Below, in pieces: positions 55,366 to 63,159 of a DNA stretch of 64,000 nucleotides; positions within the stretch are counted from its first letter, which is position 1, and the number at the start of each line of letters is the position of its first letter. The stretch is from Gillisia lutea (GTDB lineage Bacteria > Bacteroidota > Bacteroidia > Flavobacteriales > Flavobacteriaceae): assembly GCF_021568705.1 (NCBI RefSeq), contig NZ_JAKGTH010000008.1:372001-436000 (forward strand), given 5' to 3'. The notes beneath the pieces are model-generated. The model had not been told where the DNA came from. It saw nothing but the letters and a program-made list of their open reading frames with translations, and made no database searches. A program made the translations under genes and the position numbers.

Positions 55366-56253
55366 ATGAAAATAAAAAATAAGATTTTACTTGTAGTAAA
55401 TCCCATTTCCGGAGGCCTTAATAAGCGTACTATGCTGGTTACGGTTAAAGCTGAAATTAAAAAAAGGGGTTTACAGCTAGAGTTATATGAAACTACCGGA
55501 AAAAAGGATAAGAAGAAAATCAAAAGAATGATTGAAGATTTTCAACCCGACCATATCCTGGTGGTTGGTGGCGATGGTACCATTCAATTGGTTGCCGAGG
55601 TATTGGATGGCCACAAAATAAGCGTAGGAATACTTCCCGCCGGTTCCGCAAATGGCCTAGCTGTTAATTTAAAATTACCTCCTAAATTACAAGACCAGTT
55701 AAAAATTGCCTTAGGTGATAATATTTTGGAAATGGATGTCCTCAAAATTAACGGAAGAACCTGTTTGCATATTGCCGACCTGGGAATTAATGCTGAACTC
55801 ATTAAAAATTATGAACATGCCAGCATTCGTGGGAAATTAGGTTATTTCCTAAAATCGATACCTACGCTCTTTCACTCCAACTTTCCATTTAATTTCGAAA
55901 TTGAAATAGACCACATGACGGTTTATAAAAAAGGTATTCTTTTAGCTATAGCTAATGCCAATAAATTCGGAACCGGGGCCAATGTTAATCCTACCGGTAA
56001 AATGAATGACGGTAAATTTGAAATTTTGGTGTTTAAAAAACTGAATTTCATTAAGATCTTCAAAACCTTAAGTGAGAATGCAAAATTAGGATCCGATTTT
56101 GTAGAGATTATCTCGACAACTCAGGCTAAGATAAGATGTACAACTCCTGTGGCCTTCCAAATTGACGGTGAATATGTAGGGGAAGTGTGTGAAGTTGAAG
56201 CTCAAATCTCCCCTAATAAATTGCTAATTGCAGTTCCTTCACCTATCGAATAG
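55366..56253 (+). CDS. Diacylglycerol kinase-like lipid kinase
   Basis: 295 aa DAGK-catalytic family (DgkB/YegS type). VVNPISGGLNKR near the N-terminus, the ATP-binding ILVVGGDGTIQLV and ILPAGSANGLAVNL are intact. Cytosolic, ATP-dependent phosphorylation of a lipid hydroxyl; diacylglycerol is the typical substrate. Divergent from the App1-like phosphatase, the opposite reaction. Confidence 0.87.
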   Translation: MKIKNKILLVVNPISGGLNKRTMLVTVKAEIKKRGLQLELYETTGKKDKKKIKRMIEDFQPDHILVVGGDGTIQLVAEVLDGHKISVGILPAGSANGLAVNLKLPPKLQDQLKIALGDNILEMDVLKINGRTCLHIADLGINAELIKNYEHASIRGKLGYFLKSIPTLFHSNFPFNFEIEIDHMTVYKKGILLAIANANKFGTGANVNPTGKMNDGKFEILVFKKLNFIKIFKTLSENAKLGSDFVEIISTTQAKIRCTTPVAFQIDGEYVGEVCEVEAQISPNKLLIAVPSPIE

Positions 56254-56306
56254 CTCTTAAAACTATTATTTCCGCAAACTGAATATACTCCTTAACAAAT
56301 TTAAAA

Positions 56307-57521
56307 ATGAGTTCAACTAAAGTAACATTTACTAATAAAGACAGCCACAGTTTACATGGAAAACTAGAATTACCCATAGATCAGGAACCGCATAACTTTG
56401 TGATATTTGCACATTGCTTTACCTGCAACAAAAATTATTTCGCTGTTAAAAATATTAGCGAAGCACTTACTTCTAAGGGATTTGGTGTGCTAAGATTTGA
56501 CTTTACAGGTTTGGGCGAAAGCGATGGGGAGTTTGAGGATTCCAATTTCTCGGGCAATGTAGAAGATCTATTATCGGCTGCTGATTTTTTAGAAAGGGAA
56601 TATAAAGCTCCAACTATGTTGGTGGGACATTCTCTTGGCGGGGCTGCCGTTCTATTTGCTGCCAAAAAAATAAAATCGGTTAAAGCCGTTGCAACTATTG
56701 GCGCTCCAGCCTCAGTTACCCATGTACAAAATTTAATTGAAAAGCATATAGAGGAGATTCAATCCCAGGGAAGAGCTTCTGTAAATATCGGGGGACGATC
56801 ATTTTATATTCAGAAACAGTTTTTAGACGATCTGGAGAGCAAACAACTTTTAGATATTTTGCCAAATACTGAAGTTGCTTTGCTGTTACTACATAGCCCA
56901 CAAGATACAATAGTTGGAATTAGAAATGCAGAAGAACTATATCTTGCTGCCCGACATCCAAAAAGTTTTATATCTCTAGATAGGGCCGACCATTTATTAC
57001 AACAAACCGAAGATTCACAATACACTGGAGAACTAATTGGTTCTTGGGCTATGAGATATATTGATAAGCCTAAAACCGTATCCCTTCAATCTAAACACGA
57101 TGTAGCGGCTTATTTAGGTGAATCTGGCTTTACTACACACATACAATCAGGAGAACACAGGCTCATTGCTGATGAACCAATAAGTGTGGGAGGAAATAAT
57201 TTTGGTCCTAATCCATATGAATATGTGTCGGCTGGATTAGCGGCCTGTACTTCCATGACCATTCAAATGTATGCACGAAGAAAAGGATGGAAAATCCACT
57301 CGGTAGAAACACATATAGACTATAGCAAGGATTACGCCTCAGACTGTGATCATTGTGATGACACCACTGCTAAAATAGATACTTTTAAAAGGAAATTAGT
57401 GATCATGGGCGATCTTGATGAAAAACAATATACCCGATTGTTAGAAATAGCAGACAAATGTCCTGTTCATAAAACATTACATAGCCCTACTCAAATCATT
57501 ACCACATTGCTTAAAAAATGA
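56307..57521 (+). CDS. Alpha/beta hydrolase - OsmC fusion protein
   Basis: 404 aa. Residues about 1-255 form an alpha/beta hydrolase (nucleophile elbow GHSLGG, acid/His later near RADHLLQ). Residues about 265-404 form an OsmC/Ohr-type domain with the two cysteines ACTS and KCPVHK in the expected places for hydroperoxide reduction. Known as a bifunctional protein in many bacteria. Probably stress-related; 53 bases after the kinase gene. Confidence 0.88.
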   Translation: MSSTKVTFTNKDSHSLHGKLELPIDQEPHNFVIFAHCFTCNKNYFAVKNISEALTSKGFGVLRFDFTGLGESDGEFEDSNFSGNVEDLLSAADFLEREYKAPTMLVGHSLGGAAVLFAAKKIKSVKAVATIGAPASVTHVQNLIEKHIEEIQSQGRASVNIGGRSFYIQKQFLDDLESKQLLDILPNTEVALLLLHSPQDTIVGIRNAEELYLAARHPKSFISLDRADHLLQQTEDSQYTGELIGSWAMRYIDKPKTVSLQSKHDVAAYLGESGFTTHIQSGEHRLIADEPISVGGNNFGPNPYEYVSAGLAACTSMTIQMYARRKGWKIHSVETHIDYSKDYASDCDHCDDTTAKIDTFKRKLVIMGDLDEKQYTRLLEIADKCPVHKTLHSPTQIITTLLKK

Positions 57522-57650
57522 TACACTGTAAGGCTTCCTCTTTTTAAAACACCAATGCTGCCATGTGTTAAGCAATCCTTAAATCTTTGGTGTTTCATGC
57601 TATTCAAATTACTTTAGAGGTACTAATGTAATTAACCAATAATTCAAATT

Positions 57651-58235
57651 ATGAAACGTATAAGTTTAACATTATTATTTTGCGCATCCCTTGCTATTAT
57701 AGGATGTAAAAACGAAAAAAAGGAAAAAGAAGCTGATAAAACTTCTGACACTGAGGTGACTCAGGAAACTAAGAAAGAAGAAGTAAAAAAGATAAAGGTT
57801 ACTCTAGATCCTAAAAGCGATAGTAAGCTCTCAGGAAATGTAGTTTTCAAACAAGAAAATGGAGAAGTGACCATGACAGCTATAATTGATGGACTTGCAG
57901 AAGGTATGCACGCTATTCACATTCATGAAAGTGCTGATTGTTCTGCGAAAGATGGTTCTTCTGCTGGCGGACACTGGAATCCAACTTTTGAAAAGCACGG
58001 AAAATGGGGCGATCCTGATGGGTACCACAGAGGCGATATTGGTAACTTTAAAGTAGATGCCAATGGTAATGGTACCATTACTATGACTACCGACCAATGG
58101 TGTATTGATTGTGATGATGAAACAAAAAACATTGTAGGGAAGGCAATTATAGTACATGATGGAGTAGATGATTTTACATCTCAACCATCTGGGGCTGCCG
58201 GAACAAGAGTTGGATGCGGAGTTATTAAACTTTAA
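57651..58235 (+). CDS. sodC: Cu/Zn superoxide dismutase lipoprotein
   Basis: 194 aa. Lipoprotein signal ending AIIGC, a Lys/Glu-rich spacer (about 20-48), then a Cu/Zn SOD domain. Copper/zinc ligands in HAIHIHESADCS, GGHWNP, HGKWGDPDGYHRGDIG and VHDGVDDF; the paired cysteines ADC and VGCG form the disulfide. Anchored in the envelope, where it removes superoxide. Ends at a good terminator. Confidence 0.93.
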   Translation: MKRISLTLLFCASLAIIGCKNEKKEKEADKTSDTEVTQETKKEEVKKIKVTLDPKSDSKLSGNVVFKQENGEVTMTAIIDGLAEGMHAIHIHESADCSAKDGSSAGGHWNPTFEKHGKWGDPDGYHRGDIGNFKVDANGNGTITMTTDQWCIDCDDETKNIVGKAIIVHDGVDDFTSQPSGAAGTRVGCGVIKL

Positions 58236-58255
58236 GCATTTATTACATATTATAT

Positions 58256-58290
58256 AAACAAAAGCAGCCTTTGGGTTGCTTTTGTTTATT
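58256..58290 (+). terminator. Terminator of sodC
   Basis: AAACAAAAGCAGCC / GGTTGCTTTTGTTT, a 14-base stem with one G-T pair and a TTTG loop. Confidence 0.8.
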
Positions 58291-58329
58291 ACAGTATTAT
58301 TTTCATATTTTTAAGTCCAATTATATTAT

Positions 58330-58857
58330 ATGCAACAAGACCAATTAATTGCTGAACTTCAACAGAAAAACGAAAGAGCTTTTGAGAGAATTTATCAACT
58401 CTATTCTGTAAGCACATATGGGATAATATTCAGTATTACGAAAGATGAAAAAGTATCAGAAGAAATACTTCAGGATGTTTTCATGAAGATATGGAACAAT
58501 GCTTCATCATATAACCCCGAAAAGGGACGTTTTTTCACTTGGGTGTTAAACATTGCTAGAAATGCTTCCATAGATAAGATTCGATCTAAAGATTTTAAGA
58601 ACAAGCGCTTAAACCTTAAGAGTGATAATTTCGTAGATATATTAGAATCTAAGTCCAATACTTCCGGTAAGCTGGATGCTATAGGACTACAGAAATATTT
58701 AGACATACTGGAACCAACTTGTAAAAAGCTAATAGACTTGCTCTTTTTTAAAGGGTTCACTCAAAAAGAAACTGCAGAAGAACTAGCTATGCCATTAGGA
58801 ACGGTTAAAACTCGTAACAGGGTTTGTATCGATAAATTGAGATCAACAGTAATATAA
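58330..58857 (+). CDS. ECF-type sigma factor (SigK-like)
   Basis: 175 aa. Region 2: ERIYQLYSVSTYGIIFSI, SEEILQDVFMKIWNN, GRFFTWVLNIARNASIDKIRS; region 4: LEPTCKKLIDLLFFKGFTQKETAEELAMPLGTVKTRNRVCIDKL (parts shown). ATG start. One base separates its stop from the anti-sigma gene, so the two are coupled. Directly follows sodC, though sodC has its own terminator. Confidence 0.9.
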   Translation: MQQDQLIAELQQKNERAFERIYQLYSVSTYGIIFSITKDEKVSEEILQDVFMKIWNNASSYNPEKGRFFTWVLNIARNASIDKIRSKDFKNKRLNLKSDNFVDILESKSNTSGKLDAIGLQKYLDILEPTCKKLIDLLFFKGFTQKETAEELAMPLGTVKTRNRVCIDKLRSTVI

Positions 58858-58858
58858 T

Positions 58859-59656
58859 ATGAACAACATACACGAATATATATCTTCAGGAATCTTAGAG
58901 CTCTATGTTTATGGAGCACTTAGTGCTGCTGAAAGCGCAGAAGTAAGCAAAGTCTTAAAAAAATATCCTGAAGTACGGCAGGAGGTAGAAGAGATCGAAA
59001 ATTCACTTTTAAAACTTTCCTCTTCGGTAGCTCCATATAACCCTGAGCATGTTTTAGAAAAACTGAAATTAAAACTTTCTTCAGGTAATCCCAAAGTTAT
59101 TCCCATTGAGAAACCAAGTACAAATTGGGCAGCCTACTTAGGTTGGGCAGCATCGCTTCTGTTTTTGGTCGGATTGTTTGCGCTCTTCAACAAAAATAAT
59201 GATTTAAGAGCCAATTTACAGGCCTTGCAGGCGGAGAAAGCTCAAATGGAATCACAAATTGCCAGTTCAAGGGATAATGCAGAGAAAACTACAAAATTAC
59301 TTAATGTTCTACGCGACAAGAACATCATTAGAATACCATTAGCGGGACAGGCTGTAGCTCCAGATGCTTATGCCACTGCGTACTGGGATAAGAACACCAA
59401 TACTACTTATATTGATGCACAGGATCTTCCAACTCCACCCCGGGGAATGGTCTATCAGGTATGGTCTTTAAAAATGACTCCTCTTACCCCAACCAGTATC
59501 GGGTTACTAGATAAATTTGAGGATGATGCTAATAAAATATTTGAATTAGATAATGCTAATTTGTCGGAAGGATTTGGTATAACGCTAGAACCTGAAGGCG
59601 GAAGCGAAACACCTACCTTAGAACGTTTATACACATTGGGAACAATATCCTCATAA
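58859..59656 (+). CDS. RskA-like anti-sigma factor
   Basis: 265 aa. N-terminal cytoplasmic helical part starting NIHEYISSGILELYVYGALS; a membrane helix at about 91-108 (AAYLGWAASLLFLVGLFALF); a short coiled coil (115-155); then a RskA-type C-terminal periplasmic domain (RGMVYQVWSLKM, PTSIGLLDKF, FGITLEPEGGSETPT). It binds the sigma factor encoded just before it. Ends at a terminator. Confidence 0.85.
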   Translation: MNNIHEYISSGILELYVYGALSAAESAEVSKVLKKYPEVRQEVEEIENSLLKLSSSVAPYNPEHVLEKLKLKLSSGNPKVIPIEKPSTNWAAYLGWAASLLFLVGLFALFNKNNDLRANLQALQAEKAQMESQIASSRDNAEKTTKLLNVLRDKNIIRIPLAGQAVAPDAYATAYWDKNTNTTYIDAQDLPTPPRGMVYQVWSLKMTPLTPTSIGLLDKFEDDANKIFELDNANLSEGFGITLEPEGGSETPTLERLYTLGTISS

Positions 59657-59677
59657 ACACTTACTATTTCTACCAAC

Positions 59678-59712
59678 AAAAAAAGAGGCTGTTATATACA
59701 GCCTCTTTTTTT
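59678..59712. terminator. Terminator of the ECF/RskA operon, possibly bidirectional
   Basis: AGAGGCTGT / ACAGCCTCT with a TATAT loop and long A and T runs on the two sides. Confidence 0.85.
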
Positions 59713-59725
59713 GTGTATTCCTTCT

Positions 59726-59763
59726 AAAAATGAAAGGTTTGTCCAGAATGAACAAACCTTTCA
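59726..59763 (-). terminator. Terminator of the LytTR operon
   Basis: On the minus strand TGAAAGGTTTGT / ACAAACCTTTCA (12 perfect pairs, 9-base loop) followed by TTTTT. It lies about 185 bases after the LytTR stop. Confidence 0.7.
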
Positions 59764-59947
59764 CTAACCAACCAAAAAATCATGCAGAAGATATTTTAGA
59801 AAGCGCTGTTCAAAATTCCAAACCAAGAAATAATAACAGTAATAGAAATTTTCATTTTAAGATATCTTCCTAAAAACCTTCTTATAACATACTTACGAAG
59901 ATATTGCCAGGTTGGTTTTATTTATTGCATTTTTATTGAAAATAGTA
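59764..59947. other. Tail region of the LytTR transcript with a 19-codon frame
   Basis: Holds a minus-strand frame at 59855-59796 coding for MKISITVIISWFGILNSAF, hydrophobic, between the LytTR stop and the terminator, and an 8-base inverted repeat ATATCTTC/GAAGATAT. I see no ribosome binding site strong enough to claim a gene. Confidence 0.3.
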
Positions 59948-60721
59948 TTAGCCCAGCCATTGCTTAAACGATTTCACCCGTTCTCGCGCTACAATAATTT
60001 CAAAATCTTTAAAACTATTAGGTACAATTTTTAACCTTGAATTACTGTAAGCTATAATATCTTTTATTGCAGCCAATTGTATAAACACCTTTCTACTTAC
60101 TCTAAAAAAATCGTCTGGGGGCAATTCATCTTCTAGTCCCTCTAAAGTTGTTTCCAGCAAATAATTTCTTCCTTCCGAAGTATGAACATAAGTTCCTTTA
60201 TTTTCGCTATAAATACATTCTACCTCTTCCAGGGGAATCATTTTTAAATGTTGTCCAACCTTAACAGTAAATCTTTTCTTATACTCACGCTCAACAGGGT
60301 TGACAAGCAATTTCTTGATATCTTCAAAATTTAGTTGTAAGCTGGTATTTGACTCATTAGGAGTCAGGTTCGTGAATAACTCCTTATATTTATCTACCGC
60401 TACTTGTAGCTCCTCATCATCTATAGGTTTCAGAAGATAATCTATACTATTCAATTTAAAGGCCTGCAGCGCATACTCATCATAAGCCGTTGTAAATATC
60501 ACAGCACTTTTAATTTTCACTTTATCAAAGATTTCAAAAGACAAGCCATCACTAAGTTGAATATCTAAGAAAATAATATCAGGATGTTCATTCTCTATGA
60601 ACCAGTTAACAGCATCTTCTACCGAATGAAGTACAGCAATTATTGGCACCTCCAGTTTGTCTAACATTCTATTTAAACGTCTGGCGGCAGGTTTTTCATC
60701 TTCAATAATAATGGCATTCAT
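59948..60721 (-). CDS. LytTR-family response regulator
   Basis: 257 aa. Receiver domain with acidic pocket IEDE (6-9), phosphorylation site Asp53 in FLDIQLSDG and Lys in YLLKPID; a LytTR DNA-binding domain from about 150 (FTVKVGQHLKMIPLEEVECIYSENKGTY in parts; FFRVSRKVFI). Partner of the histidine kinase upstream in the operon. Two small 2TM proteins or domains lie between them. Confidence 0.9.
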   Translation of the reverse strand: MNAIIIEDEKPAARRLNRMLDKLEVPIIAVLHSVEDAVNWFIENEHPDIIFLDIQLSDGLSFEIFDKVKIKSAVIFTTAYDEYALQAFKLNSIDYLLKPIDDEELQVAVDKYKELFTNLTPNESNTSLQLNFEDIKKLLVNPVEREYKKRFTVKVGQHLKMIPLEEVECIYSENKGTYVHTSEGRNYLLETTLEGLEDELPPDDFFRVSRKVFIQLAAIKDIIAYSNSRLKIVPNSFKDFEIIVARERVKSFKQWLG

Positions 60722-60736
60722 AATGTTGTACTCTTT

Positions 60737-61057
60737 TTATTTCCATTTTTTTTGTTCGTAGCTATCCTTCTCCATCAACTCCTTAATTTTGCGTTCTTCC
60801 CATCTTTTAGTTAGAAAAACGTTTGGACCGAATACGCTTGCCCAGTGTGCAAATAACCCAATTCCCCAAAAGAAGAGATTAGCTATACCCCAAAATTGTA
60901 AGTTTCCGTCTACAAAAATCTTTCTATTAGAATCGAATATTAAGATGGCGGTATTCACCACTATATATATAACCAGATGAATGTAAAATCCTCTAATTCG
61001 TTTTACCCGTTTCTTAGCCTGCTCATAAGACATTCTTTGTTGATTTTGCTCTCTCAT
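60737..61057 (-). CDS. 2TM domain protein
   Basis: 106 aa: a basic N-terminal helix (YEQAKKRVKRIRGFYIHL), two membrane helices (about 26-46 and 56-76), and a C-terminal WEERKIKELMEKD tail, the 2TM domain pattern. The last 98 residues of the kinase encoded just upstream are its paralogue. Start codon shares one base with the kinase stop (TAATG). Function unknown; likely part of the signalling module. Confidence 0.85.
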   Translation of the reverse strand: MREQNQQRMSYEQAKKRVKRIRGFYIHLVIYIVVNTAILIFDSNRKIFVDGNLQFWGIANLFFWGIGLFAHWASVFGPNVFLTKRWEERKIKELMEKDSYEQKKWK

Positions 61058-62397
61058 TAGTTCCAGGTATTATTTTGTTCGATATCTTTTTCCATAATTT
61101 CCTTTATCTTTCTCTCTTCCCAGGTAGATCCATATCCGAAAACTGAAAATCCATGAATGGCTAAGCCTAATCCCCATCCAAATAAAGGGAACCAAAACCA
61201 TTGAAAGCCCCAATAGGTCATATAATTTATAAATATCAAAAATGGTATAATTACACAATAGGAAATTAAGTTCCCATAAAAATCCTTGATCTCTTTTACA
61301 CGCTGTTTAGCTTTAAAATAAGCTTCACTCTTGTTATATTGATTTGTTTCCATAACTGAAAATTGTTTTGTTAATATTGGTAATTTCACTCGAAATACAT
61401 CCGGGTTCTGTTCTATAAGTACTTCCCGTTTAGTAATTAGAGCATATCTGTCGGCAATGTTCTGCAGGCCTACCCCTTTTCTTGCTTTAAGTACTTCTTT
61501 TTTTTGATAATCATTTTCCACAATTAAATAACCATCTTCTTCGTATATCCTTATATGTAAAGGTTTGTTTTCACTTACCACATTATGCTTAATTGTATTT
61601 TCCAATAGCAATTGCAATGATAGAGGCACCACCTTACCTTCAGGATTTGTGATGCTATTGGGCACTTCATACTGAATACTATTTTCAAATCTCATTTTAA
61701 GCAGGTTCATATAAAGCACTGCAAAAGATAATTCTTCTTCTATAGAGACCAGCTCCTTATCCTTTTGTTCTAAAACATAGCGATAGATCTTAGATAAGGA
61801 AGTGGTGAACTTTTGAGCATTCTCCGGACTTTCTTCAATTAATGAGGTTAGCACATTTAAACTGTTAAAAAGAAAGTGAGGATCTATTTGATTTTTTAAG
61901 CTTTCAAATTTTGCTGAAGCCGTACCTGCAATAATTTTCTGTTCTTTTACTTTTTTCTCCTGAAGTGCTTTATAAAAATAAAAAGCATGAAAAAATAATG
62001 ATATAACTACCGTAATTATTAATGCTGTCAGGTAAAAAGTGCCATTTTGATCTTTAATGAATTCGGTATACGATTTCCCTTCTAATAAAACGTTATGTAG
62101 TAACCTTATAAAAAATAGTGCAAATAAGGTGAGACAGATAGATCCTAAAAAACCTACCACAAACCTGTATCGCTGATCATATTTCTCCCAATTGATTTTA
62201 TGATTGATATAATTGAAGAAATAATAGTTAATAAGTGTAAGCGGCAGCGTATAAAGCACGTATAACCCAAAAGATTTGAGAGTGGAAATATCCAGATCCA
62301 GACCTTCACCAGATAGAAGCTTAAAACTCACCTCTAAAGCATTCAATAAGAAGCTTATTACCAAGATTATAATTGCAAGTTTTATGACTTTTTTCAT
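61057..62397 (-). CDS. LytS-type sensor histidine kinase fused to a C-terminal 2TM domain
   Basis: 446 aa. Four membrane helices (about 5-25, 44-66, 83-105, 122-146), a coiled linker, His_kinase domain with phospho-acceptor His174 in NQIDPHFLFNSLN, ATPase domain to about 340 (N-box LLENTIKHNVV, G-box GVGLQNIADRY), then a 2TM domain from Met349 (61353) with tail WEERKIKEIMEKD. Met349 could also be the start of a separate 2TM gene, but the frame is continuous. Cytoplasmic signal to the LytTR regulator. Confidence 0.88.
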   Translation of the reverse strand: MKKVIKLAIIILVISFLLNALEVSFKLLSGEGLDLDISTLKSFGLYVLYTLPLTLINYYFFNYINHKINWEKYDQRYRFVVGFLGSICLTLFALFFIRLLHNVLLEGKSYTEFIKDQNGTFYLTALIITVVISLFFHAFYFYKALQEKKVKEQKIIAGTASAKFESLKNQIDPHFLFNSLNVLTSLIEESPENAQKFTTSLSKIYRYVLEQKDKELVSIEEELSFAVLYMNLLKMRFENSIQYEVPNSITNPEGKVVPLSLQLLLENTIKHNVVSENKPLHIRIYEEDGYLIVENDYQKKEVLKARKGVGLQNIADRYALITKREVLIEQNPDVFRVKLPILTKQFSVMETNQYNKSEAYFKAKQRVKEIKDFYGNLISYCVIIPFLIFINYMTYWGFQWFWFPLFGWGLGLAIHGFSVFGYGSTWEERKIKEIMEKDIEQNNTWN

Positions 62398-62412
62398 TAT
62401 TCTATTTCAATA

Positions 62413-63036
62413 TTATTTACCACACTGGCTTATGGCCTGCTCGGCCTGTTCTTTACCCCATTTAGGATAAAAAGCTATTTCCGACTTAAAGGTATCAAAA
62501 AGTGTTAAAGATTTTTCTATCCTGTCACAAATTGGCTGGGTATCTGTTCCAAAATATTTGGCCGATCCCATTTCAAATTGGGCTTTGGAGAGTATTACTC
62601 TAGGATTAGTAGGATCGATTTTTTCTGCCTGTTCATAGATTTGTATTACTTTTCCAGATAGTTTCTGACCGTTGTTCATGGGATCATTAGCAATTAATGC
62701 TGTGTATATTAAAGCCTGTACAACCAGCAATTCGGGATTTTCAGGATCTTTATTAAGCTCCTTATCCAGTGCTTCTTGAGCTTTTGCCACCAAATCTTCC
62801 ACGTTTTTATTATCCAAGTTCTGAAATGCCCTCGTGGTATTAACTAGAGCCACATAATAATTAGGTATCCATTCTTCCTGCTCGGCAATTGCAATTCTTT
62901 CAAAAAGATCTGAAGCTTCAGCTGGTCTATCATTTTGCCAAAGTTCTAAGGCTTGTGCCATTCCTTCATCATAATTATTTTGAGAAAAAATGAGATTAGT
63001 GAAAAGCAACGCGAGTATTAAAATGATTTTTTCCAT
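62413..63036 (-). CDS. Exported TPR-like protein
   Basis: 207 aa. Signal peptide (1-18, LIFSQ), then helical pairs such as EGMAQALELWQNDRPAEASDLFERIA and GKVIQIYEQAEKIDPTNPRVILSKAQ that look like TPR units; ends in IAFYPKWGKEQAEQAISQCGK. 15 bases before the kinase start, so in the same operon, and 123 bases after the TonB receptor stop. Possibly helps the receptor or senses its load; inference only. Confidence 0.75.
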   Translation of the reverse strand: MEKIILILALLFTNLIFSQNNYDEGMAQALELWQNDRPAEASDLFERIAIAEQEEWIPNYYVALVNTTRAFQNLDNKNVEDLVAKAQEALDKELNKDPENPELLVVQALIYTALIANDPMNNGQKLSGKVIQIYEQAEKIDPTNPRVILSKAQFEMGSAKYFGTDTQPICDRIEKSLTLFDTFKSEIAFYPKWGKEQAEQAISQCGK

Positions 63037-63159
63037 AAGTTCTATTTTTATTAATTGTTTTACAAATATCTTCTGATTATCACCGATTTTAAATTAAGAA
63101 TTACCGAGTTGTACAATTTTAATGATGAATTGTATCTCATTTCTTTGAATTCAATAGTT

